From NCBI RefSeq assembly GCF_026151205.1, contig NC_087072.1:19560103-19624102 (forward strand): a DNA stretch of 64,000 bases, written 5' to 3'. Shown one piece after another: positions 35,346 through 47,859 of the stretch; the stretch's first letter is position 1; each line of letters opens with the position of its first letter. A model generated the notes under the pieces. That model worked only from the letters and a program-made list of their open reading frames with translations, searched no databases and was not told the origin of the DNA. The position numbers and the translations under genes were made by a program. The stretch is from Bolinopsis microptera. Taxonomy: Eukaryota > Ctenophora > Tentaculata > Lobata > Bolinopsidae.

Positions 35346-35568
35346 CCAGGGATAATATCCGGTAGTAGAGACTAGGTAGGACAAGTGAAACTACTTTTTA
35401 GGAGGAAACACGAGGTTGCAGTGTGCTACACTTTCATCAGGCTAAAATTAAAATCATTGTTAGGATAAAATTACAATCACTAAATTGTAAACATAGGATA
35501 TGCAAATATCTACATAATATATTATATACAGGGTGGGCCAAAAGTCAGTGGGCATACGTTGGCCTTAA

Positions 35569-37597
35569 AGGACCAGTTAACTGAAAAAAAAGTTATCCTC
35601 ATATTTTGACAGATTGTGACAAATAGCAAACTAAGCAACGAGTCGAAATTCTTAAATCTCTAACTGCTCTCTAACGCGTGTAAATAGCGTTTGTATTATT
35701 TTGGCGATGACGTCATAAAGTCCCTCTTGCGCGCAGAGTAGCTCGTGAGACTGTATTTTACAGGTAAAAAATGGACATAATACAATCTTTTCCCCCGAAT
35801 AACTCGAAAATTAAGTAATTTAGGGTACATGTTGCTTCATAAGTTGTATATAAACATGGCCATTCTGCACAATTTGCACACATTCAAAAACCTTTAGGGC
35901 CTTCATAGCCCAATTAACCAGATACCCATAGTTTTGCATGATTTCTGGAACCGAAATCAGTTTTTCGCCAATAACTGAAAAAGTAAGCACTTTAAGGCAT
36001 ATGTTTGTTCGTAAGTCATATATTAATATGCTAAATGCGGTTCTTTTGCATCCTGTCTGAAGACTCCATCACGATCTTATCGAAATGGGCTTAGCACCAC
36101 GCCCAAAATGGTTTTTGGCGAATTTATCGAAAAGTAAGGATTTTAGGCCATGTGTTGCTCAATAACTCCTATATAAACATGCATATGCGGCTTCGTTCAA
36201 GCCTATTTTGAAGTCTCTACGACCTTCAGAAGCAAGGGGTCGGTTACGTTATTGGGTCAATATGGGCGTGGCCCTCCTGGGTTTTCTCCACGGTCAAAAA
36301 AATGTCTCCAAACGAAAATCGTTTAATCATAACTTCGGGAAGGTCTGTGCAAACTGCAAAGTTTCGTGAGTATTAGAACATTTGCAGGTTCATTTCCATA
36401 AATGTCCATAAATGACTGGACTACACAACTTTAGAGTTAACTTTAGAGAAACTCATAAGTCATTTATCTCAAATTAAGCTGTTAGTGTCCATGATCAACC
36501 TCTGGCGACAATGTTTTACGTGAAATGTAAAAATCAGGAGTAATATAAAAAAGGTATTTTTAGATTAAAGTGCTAGCTCATAGTTTTAGAATTGTATAGA
36601 TTAACGTTGGTCATTTAGCCATCTAACAATCGATCGTGCCGTATATATGGCCAGAGAATAATTGGGTCTTGGAAATTCTATAGTTGTTCAGTGGGTCGAT
36701 CGACTGAACACGTTTGCACTTGGTATTTAAACTTACCAGTAGTTTATTTATGTTATGCACCGATGATAATGCAATTAGGATAACAACTAGGTAAGCCGGA
36801 AGTCTAATTCAAAACACACCTCACACCGTACACACCTCCAATCAGTAATTTTACTATTTGGTAGACCGGGTATTTTTGCGGGAATTCTGTTCCCACGGCA
36901 CTGTTCTGATAGAAGCTACTTCTACTAATGGTCCCAGAGGAACGACCGTAAAGTAGCCAGACTTCTTGTCTCCTGTACTGGCAGACACTTGCAGATTAAA
37001 CTTAGAAATTTCGCTATGCTATAAATATAATTGCTCTCGGAATTGAACAAACTCCTACTTATCTGTATCCTTTCTAAATTCGTTAGAGTTTCATGGACTG
37101 GGAAAAATAATCGGTACAGTCTCCCTGCTTGTGTAATTAAGCAATGGAAACAATCCAAAATTATCACATATGACATAAGTTGTAATAGCAGAAACTTTCT
37201 AACCGTAATTCACCCGCCACTGTTCAAGAACCTATATCACTGTTTAAAAATCATGACGTGAGCACTGTACATCAATCAGCTATTCCTTTAGTTAGGATGA
37301 TAGCCAAAACTATAAGGATTTTGGAGAACTAGGGTAATAGTCATAATTCTAAAATTTGAGTGAGTTTCACGTGTTTTATTGACGATGATAAACATTTGTA
37401 ATGTAAATTACGCTATGCAAGCGCGCACTGAGGGACTTTATGACGTCACGAGGCCACAGCTTATTATTGCAATAACACGCGTTACACGTACGCTAGAGAG
37501 TTGGTTCTTTCGGCGATACGATTCTTTACCAGTTTGTCACAGCTGATTTAAATCTTAGCCAAATTGGAGACTACAAATTTTTCAGTTAACTGTTCCT
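35569..37597. mobile_element. 2-kb non-autonomous DNA element with TTAA target sites
   Basis: TTAA at 35565-35568 and 37598-37601 flanks inverted ends (AGGACCAGTTAACTGAAAAA at the left; AGGAACAGTTAACTGAAAAA when the right end is read on the other strand). Similarity extends ~170 bp inward to a shared GACGTCATAAAGTCCCTC. The interior holds three loose repeats of about 160 bp (near 35795, 35967 and 36115) sharing AATAACT, GAAAA and GTAAG words and ATATAAACATG. No transposase. TTAA points to piggyBac or Kolobok-type mobilisation. Confidence 0.75.
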
Positions 37598-37601
37598 TTA
37601 A

Positions 37602-38040
37602 TAGCTCCACCATGTTTTATATTTGAGAGCTGTTGCTTTGCAGATGGCATACTGAACTTACTGAATACTGGTTCGAGGATTCCGTCGTCAAAATTTGAAA
37701 ATTCGAATATTTTAGACCACGCCCATTCAATATTAAAACAACTATATACTGTTTTCTCTGAACATGCTGAACGCCTAATTTTTTCAGAGACGGTAGAGTA
37801 TTAAATGTTGCATTATATGATCTGAAAACATGAGGCAAAACGGATTAGAAATGACGAAGTTATCAAGCATTTTCTGTATCTCGTTAACAAAATTGACATG
37901 GTGATTATGTGACACCGTGACAAGACACCTTAATTGGGCACCCTTAACAATTCCCATTTAAATGTTTAACGGGGTAGTTGACCGGTTGACGGGGTCACCT
38001 TACCTGGATCTGAGTCAAGTCTTTCAGGTTCACAGACAAA
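37602..38040. other. Spacer between TTAA element and LINE
   Basis: No gene or repeat end is clear. The LINE 5' end probably lies within 37900-38060. Confidence 0.35.
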
Positions 38041-39512
38041 GAGTGATACAAACAGGCGGAGCACAGTGTGGATCAGAGATGACGGTGAGATATTTCTTGA
38101 CAAAGGGAAGTCCTGCAAGCTTGGTTACATAAGCGACTACATCAGTACTGAGAGCAATGCTAACCTCTGTGCAGAACTCACTGCTACTGTTGGGAAACTC
38201 TGTACACCAAGCAACAAAGATACAAAATCGTCCTCAAACATGGTGTGGAGACCAAACTGACAGATGTTGATCTAAAAAAGGGGGCAAAGAAGCTTAAGAA
38301 GACCGCAACCCCTAAAATGTCTGAACTATCCGTAAACCTGGGACGAACCGTCTGAACTTTGCTCTTTTGTCAAATGCCACCAGGATCGTATCAACAAAAC
38401 GGTTGAGGACGTTTTTCAGTTGGATGTTAAGTTTGACAAGACACTATTTATCGATGAATGACCCCTCACACAGCATTCCATACGGCAACACTAGCCAGGA
38501 AAACAGCAATTTCTCTCCAGTAGTTGCAGTGTTGGCACTTGGTCTGAAGGATCCACGCCCCATGTACATCAAGACCCAAGCTGGGAGTCAAGTAACCCAC
38601 AAAGCGGCCCTTATGTCTGGCACGTTGTGCGTACTCAGTGGCAAGACAGAGTTGAGATACAAACGTTCGATACCTAGAGGTTGGGGAAAAGAAGAAGAAC
38701 AGTACTTCCTGATATTTGAACAAAAAACTCCAACAGAAACCTGACAGCACCCCCAAAGGTTCGCAGAAGAACTCCCAGTCAGACATCACCTCGGAACAGA
38801 CTGAAGAAACGACTTACCCCTCCTCAAGTCTCCCCCCACTGTTGTTCGAGTAACGTCTGTAGCAGAGAACCTGGATTATGAAGCAGATGGAGGACTCCTG
38901 CTTGCATCAACGATCAGCGCACGTTGTAGGGAAGATGGATGAGGGAACAGTAGATAAGGAGCTCATAAGGAGTCAAGTCTCAACTACAGGATCTTTATCT
39001 GAAAAGCGGACAAGACTTCAGAACAAAATGTGTATGTCAATCGGGGAACTCTCCATGTCAGCAGCCAATAACTCGATGTCTCACGGCATGAACTTCTCAC
39101 GATGTGAATCCCCGAGGAATCGAAGACGTGGAAATGAAAGATGACATTGCGATCAGTGCGTAATGCTCAAAAATGTGTGGAGAACTCTCTAAAGCATGTT
39201 GTGGATTCCATCGTTTCTGTCAAAGCGAATGTAGCAACTCTCCAGGAAGCGACCAAACAACAAACTCCAAAAGACATCTCGCCTCACCCAACCAGCAACA
39301 CCGACGTTTTGGATGCGATTAGTGATTTGAAAAGTGCAGTGAGTGATTGCAACAACAGAATCGAAATCTGAGCAAGACAAATGTGTTCACACAAACGATA
39401 AGGAGTGCAATGGTAAGATTGATGACCTTGTGGAGAACATAAACGGCACGAAAGATGACCTTCAGTCAATGAGGAAGATCTGAACGACCTTAGTCAAAAT
39501 GGAGTAGACATC
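38041..39512 (+). pseudogene. LINE ORF1, N-terminal part with an AlkB-like domain, frameshifted
   Basis: Broken frames precede the esterase part of the same ORF1. The piece 38367-38744 reads SIPYGNTSQENSNFSPVVAV, then LALGLKDPRPMYIK, GTLCVLSGKTELRYKRSIPR and GWGKEEEQYFLIFEQK. The order of a P-V-V-x-L-x-L-G strand, RPM-IK, a GTL-VL-G strand and an IPRG turn fits the C-terminal half of AlkB-type 2-oxoglutarate/Fe(II) dioxygenases, which repair alkylated nucleic acids. The usual HxD motif and second metal-binding His are not seen (YKRSIPR has Arg where His is expected), so this copy should be inactive. The segment 38878-39480 is coiled-coil-like with stop codons. Assignment is by pattern recognition only. 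Confidence 0.5.
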
Positions 39513-40343
39513 ATGAAGAAATCGGTGGAAGACATGGGGAGCTACTACAATAGTGTCTTCTGCGATGAAACAAGGGAACAAATTAAAGATATCCACGCGT
39601 TTGTAACACACCAAATGTGCGAGGTTGCAATTCAAACTGACCCTTTGATAAAAGAAATAGCAACGTTAGGAGAACAACCGAACCTAGCCTCGCCTTCTCC
39701 TAAATTTGGTTTCCCCGATCCAATAAAGCCCTCCCTCAAAGTCATGGTCGAAAGTGGTCAACCCATCAACGTTTGGCTCGTTACCGATTCAATTATGAGA
39801 CACATCGATGAGTCATGCTTGGAATTAAGGAAATATAGGTTGAATTTCAAAAGAATTGACTTTACATGTAGTGAATCACTGACCGGAGAATACATGATTG
39901 GGAGTCAAATAGCAACAGAGAAGCCTCAACTAATATATGTACATCTCGGCATCAATGATATACACAAAGGAGAGGACATCACCAAAATCGTCGACAACTT
40001 CAAGATCTTTAATGAAATGTTAGAACTAGTATCTCCCACCACCAGACTGGTCATCTCTTGCCCCCTACTAAACGGAAACACTTATCAGAACCGACACGTC
40101 TTTTCCTTGAGGAGATCCCTGTCCTTATTGGTCAATCAGCAGCAAGACGAGGACCCTAAAACAAAAAGGATTTTCCTTCAGAGAAATGATAAGTTCTTCA
40201 TTAACACGCAGTCCACTCCCAAGCAGAACTCGATGTACTTCCGCGATAATCTCCATCTGTCAGACAGAGGAATGCATGCAATCACCAACACCATGAGAGA
40301 CACCCTCGACAAGATCTTCAGAGAGTTTGAGCTTCCATTCTAA
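39513..40343 (+). CDS. LINE ORF1, C-terminal SGNH-esterase domain
   Basis: 276 codons without a stop. The SGNH hydrolase blocks are in order: WLVTDSIMRH (block I Ser), YVHLGINDIHKG (GxND block III) and NLHLSDRGMHAI (DxxH block V). Esterase-type ORF1 proteins are known in several LINE clades (CR1 and relatives). The frame is intact but the preceding part of ORF1 is frameshifted, so the domain is probably a remnant within a dead copy. The stop at 40341-40343 is 43 bases before the ORF2 start. Confidence 0.8.
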   Translation: MKKSVEDMGSYYNSVFCDETREQIKDIHAFVTHQMCEVAIQTDPLIKEIATLGEQPNLASPSPKFGFPDPIKPSLKVMVESGQPINVWLVTDSIMRHIDESCLELRKYRLNFKRIDFTCSESLTGEYMIGSQIATEKPQLIYVHLGINDIHKGEDITKIVDNFKIFNEMLELVSPTTRLVISCPLLNGNTYQNRHVFSLRRSLSLLVNQQQDEDPKTKRIFLQRNDKFFINTQSTPKQNSMYFRDNLHLSDRGMHAITNTMRDTLDKIFREFELPF

Positions 40344-40386
40344 ATTTTAGTCTTCAAACCACCAACCCAACCTCTTGAAAAATACT

Positions 40387-43300
40387 ATGAATTTACAATC
40401 CAAAATTATAAGCTGGAACATCCAATCAACATGAACAAATACAAATTTTGGATCTAAGTTTGATGACCCTCAATTTTGTGCCGTCTTTGACAAGTTTCCT
40501 TTTGTCTGCCTTCAAGAAATAAGACAACCGGTCAAACACTCGGGCTTCAGGTCCTTCAATAAAACCCGCCGGGACAAAAACATGGTGGCGTATGCATCAT
40601 GGTCCAAAAACGAAATAGCCAAAGGCGTAAACTTGAAAAATCCACAATTGAAGATGTTGTTGCCTGTAAACTTGAAAAAAATTACTTTGGCGTAGATAAT
40701 GATATATTTATTGTTAACTCATACATTAAGCCAGCTAACACTTCCTCTAAAAACTCAGATATTTCGGGCTTTGACACCATCCGTGAACTGGACCAATTTC
40801 TTAATGTTCTTCTAAGTAAAGGCGATGTTATTACCTGTGGTGACTTCAACTCGCGTATCGGCCATGACATTGACTTCATCAAAGGAGAGAAATGTGGCTA
40901 CGAGAGCTTCATTCCCCTGCCAGAAACTACACCCCCCAAGAACTCCCAACCAGGAACTCAAAGGACAAAAGTCGAACAATTACAAAAGACCCTTTCTAGA
41001 AATGCTTGTCAATAATGAACTCCATATTCTCAATGGGAGAACTTTAGGAGACTCATATGGTGACTTCACTTGTATCCAGACCAGCGGTGCCAGCGTTGTG
41101 GACTACTTTATTATATCACCAAACTGCAGTAAGTATGTATGTCATATGACAATCCAGCCGTTCACTTGCTTTTCTGATCATAAACCACTACTCCTGGCAC
41201 TCAACTTCTCTCCTTCCAACATTCTTGTAAACACAAAAGGCACTCCATGAAACTTACGCTCGAGCCCCACTTCGTTCAAAATAAATCCTGATAGCCTTTC
41301 AAGCTTACGGGATACAATGATGGACCCACTTGTGGAAGAATGTTCCAAAACCCTCTTAGAAACACATTATCCCGAAGATATCCTAGGTACATACAATTGA
41401 ACGAAGATATCACAGTTCACTTGAACAAATAGCAGACAAATGTCTCCAAAAGACCAAACATCCAAAATAACCAAAAAGGGATCCATAAATAAACAACCCT
41501 GGTTCACACAAGCCACTAGAGAAGCTAAAATATCCTGTGCTCGTGCAGCTCAAATTGTTTCTGATTTCCCCAATAGCGATTATCTTCGAAAAATTTTTAC
41601 CAAGTAAAAAATACGTACAAAAGTTTAATTGACCGTACCAAAACAAATATCTTGACAAACTGAATACAGATATCCGAATCTGGTAAAATTCTAAACTGGA
41701 AACAATTCAAAAAACTGAAAAAATTTAAAGGAAGAGTGACAAATTTGATTGCCATGACATGGACAACTTTCAAAAATTCTTTGGTAAACTTTATGCCAAT
41801 GCACATAGCACCATAACTGTAGAGAATAAGGAAGAAATGCTTCAAAATGCAGAGGCAATTAACAATAATTGCCAACCATCCCCTGCCACAATCAATACTC
41901 AATGGCCAGATCTCTGTGGACGAAATATCTACTGCGCTCTCTCACTCAAAAACGGCAAAAGTTCCTCGGAGGATATGATATGCAATGAAATACTGAAGAC
42001 CTTGTCCACAACAAATACACAACTCCTTTGCAAAGTATTTAACCGCTGTTTGGACACTGGAACTTACCCGTGGAACAACAGCATTATAACACCCCTACAC
42101 AAAAAAGGCGACAAAGATAATCCCGACAATTACAGAGCAATTGCTGTGAGTAGTACAATCGGGAAACTATTCTCGACCATTATGCTAAACAGGATAATCC
42201 AAGTTCAAAAATGAATACAACCCGGACCCCATAAATCAACTTGGCTTCGCTAAAGGAGCTCAAACATATGACCACATACTCACACTCAACACCATTACGT
42301 CTAAATACAAAAAGCTCAAGGTTCCCGTCTATGCTGTTTTCGTGGACTTCCGGAAAGCTTTCGACTCTGTTTGCCGTGAAGCTCTTTTCTTAAAGTTAGC
42401 TAAACTAGGTATCACTGGCAAAACATTTAATGTCTTAAACATATGTATAAAAATTCCACTGGCCAGATAAAGCTATCTGGATTTGTCAGCGAAAAATTTG
42501 ATATCAATAAAGGAACTGAACAGGGTCATCCACTTTCCCCTGATCTTTTAAAATATACATTAGAGATCTTTCCCCTCGACTAGAATTTGATAACTGTCCA
42601 AAACTAATGAACCAACTTATCAGTCACTTACTATGGGCAGATGATCTGATACTCTTGGCACTGGACCCCAAAACCTCCAAAAGCAACTCGATGCTTGAAC
42701 AATTTCTGCTTGGAATGGGGCGTCGAAATTAATGCAGATAAAACTAAACTCATGAAATTTAATTCCCGCTTCGATAATTATCAGCCGGTTCCCCTCAAAT
42801 AGGTAATCATTGTTAGAAGAAGTCGAGTCATACTGTTATCTAGGAATCGAAATACACAAATCCGGCACATTCACAATGCCCGAACTGAGCTCAAAAAGAA
42901 AGCCATGCGTGCACTTTATGGCATGAAAAGCTCAGTAAACAAATCCAAATCATCATTCCGTTCTCTAACAACACTCTTTGACGCTCTTATTAAACCTATC
43001 GTTCTTACGGAGCGCCTATTTACACACCTAATATGCTATCATAAAACACATAACAAAACAAGTCGATCTCAATATGGATCCCGACCACAAAAAAGAAATT
43101 TCAAACTAGTATCCTCAGAAAATTAGTCTTCTGAACAGCGAAAAAGTTCACCTTCACTTTCTTAAATGGTCCACTGGGTGTAAATCGTAAAACCAGTAAC
43201 GCAGGCGTCTGGGGTGATTCAGGCCGCTACCCATTAATCTATGAATGTATTAACCTCACTCTCAAATATACCCAACGCTTGAAAAATCTCAAAGATAACT

Positions 43301-44140
43301 CCCTTGTATCCTTAGCTTTCAAAGAACAGATGAACATGAAATTGGACTGGTACAGAGGTTTGGAGCATGTCCTCGCGCTAGACCCATGTTTCTCTACCGA
43401 TCATGTCACAGCCTACCGCACACTCAAAAACAATCACTCCAAGTCAATTTCGAAAGTAACCCGAGTATCGCAAAACCACCAAAAGAGGACTTTCTTATTC
43501 ACAACGGTTTCAAGAAACGAATTCCTCCGCAATCAACACAACCCATCAGGAGTAAATATTCACACCACACGTCATTACTAAAACTTGAAAAGTAGCTTTA
43601 GAGAATATTGGGGGTCCTGTATCAACCACTTCTCGGAAATTAGAATTCTATTGTGACCTAAAATCCAAATTTAACAAAGAGTATTACCTAGACAGTGTCA
43701 TTAAATATGCAGACCGTGCTAATATCACAAGACTGCGGATAAGTGCACATCGACTCGAAATTGAACTTGGCCGATATAATCAAACTCCTCGCGATGAGCG
43801 AAATATGCTCCTGGTGCAATATAGTCTTAGGTTCTGGTATTATTGAGAATGAGATCACTTCCTTAACCATTGTGATCTTAACGCTGCATCGAGGCGAAAA
43901 GTCCTAGACAAATCCAATCAATCATATCAAATTCAATCAAACCATCTGCGTCATCTTGTTCTGTTTACACTGTCATCCCTGGAGCAAAACGTGCTCAAAT
44001 TCATCAGCAACAACAGTGAAATCATTGAATTAATCACGAATGAAAGTCAAGTCCACCTCACGAGAGTCGTTGCTAGATTTGCCACTACGACGTGTTTTAA
44101 CAACCGCAAGAAATTCGTCGACTCTCTGGCCAGTACATGA
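40387..44140 (+). pseudogene. LINE ORF2: APE endonuclease plus reverse transcriptase, many frameshifts
   Basis: Starts MNLQSKIISWNIQST then a TGA. Endonuclease pieces: VCLQEIRQP near 40510, CGDFNSRIGHDIDF near 40840, VVDYFIISPN near 41095 and CFSDHKPLLLALNF near 41170. Reverse transcriptase pieces: ITPLHKKGDKDNPDNYRAIA near 42090, VYAVFVDFRKAFDS near 42330, GTEQGHPLSPDLF near 42510 and the catalytic LLWADDLILL near 42630 (Trp where Phe/Tyr is usual). A C-terminal CSWCN ... HC zinc-binding region ends with SLAST and a stop at 44140. The several frame changes show an inactive copy. With ORF1 it makes a ~6.3-kb element of CR1/Jockey-like organisation. Confidence 0.85.
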
Positions 44141-44402
44141 ACACTGAAAATCACTGTACCAGCGCTTTTGTTCTTTTCGCGCAACAACGAGTGCAAAGTG
44201 GCCTGGCTCAAACATTACAGCATTACCAAGGCGATTGTAAACAAAATATTTTTTGTCAAAATCTTTATGTTTCACTTTAGTTTAAGTTATATTAATATAA
44301 TAAATTCAAATCTATGATATTGTTATTATCTTAACAGTTACTATTGTAGCTTAAGATTTTAAATTTGTATTCCTTGTATTCCTTGTATTCCTTGTATTCC
44401 GT
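44141..44402 (+). repeat. LINE 3' UTR and short tandem tail
   Basis: After the ORF2 stop, ~220 bp of AT-rich sequence end in four tandem 10-bp units of GTATTCCTT-type (about 44366-44402). Short repeated 3' ends are usual in CR1/L2-like LINEs. Confidence 0.7.
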
Positions 44403-47400
44403 GATTAGGTAAACCAATCATATACACTATGAAAAAAACCTCTTTGCTCAACCGGTCATCTAGAAGCTACGTTCAAATTTTTTTAAGGGACAACGTAATT
44501 CGAATCCAAACAAAATTTCAAAAATTTTCTTATCCACTACCCCAAAACTTTAAGGGCAACTATCCAACTATTTTGGCCCCCCCCCAATTATAACCCTTTA
44601 AACCCCCCCGAAAACATTAGGGGAATTTTTAAAGGTTTTAAAGGGGGGCTATATTTATATCGCTTTGAACTTATTTTTTTTTTGGGAATTCCTTTTACAC
44701 TTTTAATTTCAACAAATTAAGCAGCAACTTTAACTAAAACTTTATTTGAATAGAAACTATTCGGGGGAATATTATTTATTCAATAAATTTTTTGCTTAAA
44801 TCTCTTTCAATTTGTTGCGTTAAAGTTTTAAAGAAATTCTCCAAAAAACAAAAAATTTTTAAAGGGGTCCCCCAATTTAAAGGGTGTCGAGTCAGGGGCA
44901 CATAATCCCCAAGTAAATTTTTGTTAAAGTACATAAAATGCTTGATAACTTCATCTTTCTAATCTTTTTTGCCTCATGTTTTCAACAATGAAACTTTTAA
45001 TACTCCCCTCTTGAAAAAAATTGGGCGTTCGCTTTTCAGAAAAATTATTTATATTTTTTAAATTTTGAAGGGGCTTTCTAAATTTCAATTTTAAAATTTC
45101 ACAATCCTCAAACCCGGGTTTTCTATCATCCAAAGAACACTTCAAATTAAACTCGGGGGGCTTTAAAAAAGTATGCCATGACTTTTTGGCCCCCCCCCGT
45201 ATATATCTGTCGAACTTCTATCTATGTTTCAATTTAGGATTGAAATTTATCCAATAATTTTTTAAATTATACCTGATAAATGACCCCTGAACTCGCGTTT
45301 CCCCCAAAACATTTTTTCATTTGTCCTATTTAGCTTATTACGGATTTATCCGGAATCATTAAATATCATGGATTTTAAAAACACAAACCCCTTCCAAATC
45401 TTTTAAATACTAACCCGTGTTTTGATTGTCTGATTTTATAAATTCATCTCATTTGGGGAAAGGGGGTTTTTTAAAAATCCTCTATGGGGGCAATAATACA
45501 ATTCTTTTGTGCAATTTAACACTCCCTTTTTTCCGAATATCCTTGGCTTTTGTCTTTACTGAGCACACACCTAATTTTTGGGGTCGCGATTTTTCAAAAA
45601 TTTCTACAAAATTTTTTAAGGCCCCCCCCGTGTACTATGGGGGGAAATGTCGTGGGTTGGGGGGTTCCCCTCCTACTTACCTTTTTGGAGGGAAATTTTT
45701 TTCTTTTTCGTTTTCCCAAAACATTCCCCCCAACTTCGCTTCCTTTTCAAAAGGGAAGTGGCCACAATAAACATGTATAAAAACTGCCCGCCAACTTTGT
45801 TGGCCGAACCCCCAAAAACGGGGGTTGCTCTTTGCTTGATAATTTTTAAAGGGGCTCCTTACCCCCCCTTCGTTCCCCCCTAATCAAAAGTTCATATCAA
45901 ACATCAACATAATTCTCTGTGCCCATACTGGGGGCCAAACTCTTTTTAGGGGCTCTTAAACTTCGCACCTTCCCTTCCGCCCCCCCGTTTAAAAAAGATG
46001 GTTTTTAAAACTAGGGGTGAACCCTTTGGGTATACATAAAATTTTTGCCTTTTAAAATCTCCACAGGAAAGCCTGGGTAGGATTTTAACCCAACTTCTTT
46101 CTAAGTTGTGGGGGATCCTGCCTTGAACATATGTTACACTCTCGATAACTATTTTGGAACAAAATACTTTGCCTTAGGGATCACCCCCCCATTATATAAG
46201 GAGGGAAAGGGGGGCCCGGTTGTTTTTTTCCCATCGTCCTTATAACACTGCTTTTGCTCTCGCTGCAGATAAAGGTCCTTTTCCTTTGCCAAATGCAAAA
46301 GGGGGAAGGGGAAAACAAGAAAAGGGGTGGAAAAGGGGGGCAAACTTTAATACAAACCTTTCAAATTTTAGTGTTTTTTTTTTAAACTTAAAATTTAAGG
46401 TTTTTTTTCCTTTTCACCTTTTGAAAAAAACAAAAGTAAAGGTTACTTGGGGTTTTTTCAAAAAACGGGATTTTGGGGAAAAGTGGGCCCGGTGGGTTTT
46501 AAATTTTGTCGTGTTCCTTTTCCCTTTTTTCCATCAAAAAAAATTCCCCCAAATTGTCAATTATTTAATATCCTTGATCAAATGGGGGGGCCGCGACTTT
46601 TTTTAATTAAAAATGTTTTGGGATAATATTACTATTAGGGAATACCCCAATTTGTACGTGGGAGGGTATTTATTTTGTACCGATTATTTACCTTTTCTGA
46701 TAATTTCTTGAATTACATCAATTAATTCTACCAATTTAACTGAATTTATGTGTTTTCCCCCCTATTTTATCATAAAATTATCAAAATTTTTATCAAAAAA
46801 TTAATAGGATTGGGGTTTACTTTAAAATTTTATAAATGGAAATAATTAGCGTCCGCCAACAAAACAAGGGGGCCCAATTCTTTTTAAAATGAAACAATTA
46901 AATGTTTCGGTTAAGTCGTAAATAGCATAAAGAACCCCAATTTGTTTTTTCAGTTTTCAAACCAATTTCCCGATTTTAACTTTTAATTTAATTCACTAAT
47001 TGGTACGGGGCAAAACTGATTCCCATGAATACCATAAAATTTAAGATTTGGGAAAACCCCAGGGGAATCTTTTATTTAATCTTACCCCAATATTATAGTT
47101 TAGCTAAATTTTTTCCCCGTTCCGTTGTTGGGGTTCAATTCACTTAAATAATTTCTCAAATTTATTTTTTTCAGGCGCCTTTTTGGGTTTCCCCTGTCAT
47201 TATTTTTTTTCTTAAATTTTTTCTGTTGAAGTTTATTTTTATTACTTTTTTTTTTTTTTTTCCCCTTTCATTTACTGTTTCATTTTTCCCTACTGCCCCT
47301 GCCGTTCGTGTTACGGACTAACTTGATACAACACTATAAAACCCCAAACCCCGGGCTTCTATTTTTTACCTGGGGGTTTTAAATTTTGTTGTTTTTTCTT

Positions 47401-47450
47401 TTATCATTTAAAGCCAAACATCTTGTTTGGCGATTTTCAGAATGCTGAAA
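44403..47450. other. Homopolymer-rich, probably low-quality sequence
   Basis: This stretch is full of runs of five to ten C, G, A or T on both sides of short unique words (for example GGCCCCCCCCC near 44575, CCCCCCCGTGTACTATGGGG near 45625, TTTTTTTTTTTTTTTCCCC near 47250), unlike anything else in the window. The open frames here are dominated by Phe, Pro, Gly and Lys and have no family. The pattern resembles stretched homopolymers at the ends of poor sequence reads, not a biological repeat. I annotate no gene here. Confidence 0.65.
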
Positions 47451-47859
47451 CAATTATCTACTTCACTATGCCCTCAAATTTTGAATAAAATCACTCCTTA
47501 ATCATGGTGTTAAATCGATTTGAAAAGTTGTTACTTTGTCAAAAATCAAGTTTTAAAAATGGATTAATTTAATGACGTCATGAAGTGGTAATGATAAGGT
47601 TATATTATTTTTTGATATAATGTAAAGTCTAAACAATTATCTTCAAGATTAAGACCTGTGGTCCGAAATGGCTGTAACTTTAAAGCTTCTGATTCTACGG
47701 ACACTTGAATGTAGGCAATAATTGACTACCAAAGCGTCTATCACAGTGCTGGCAAGCATGCCTTTTATACGTTCTATACCGTTTTTCAGGCATTAAGCAT
47801 TAAGGCTCATTGGAAGTCGTTCAGCAGGTTTATTTTTAGTTAAGAAATAGTTATGTCAT

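Noticed and set aside
45426-46606. Phe/Gly/Pro-rich frames of 75-128 codons
   Set aside because: They lie in the homopolymer-rich, probably low-quality sequence and match no protein pattern.
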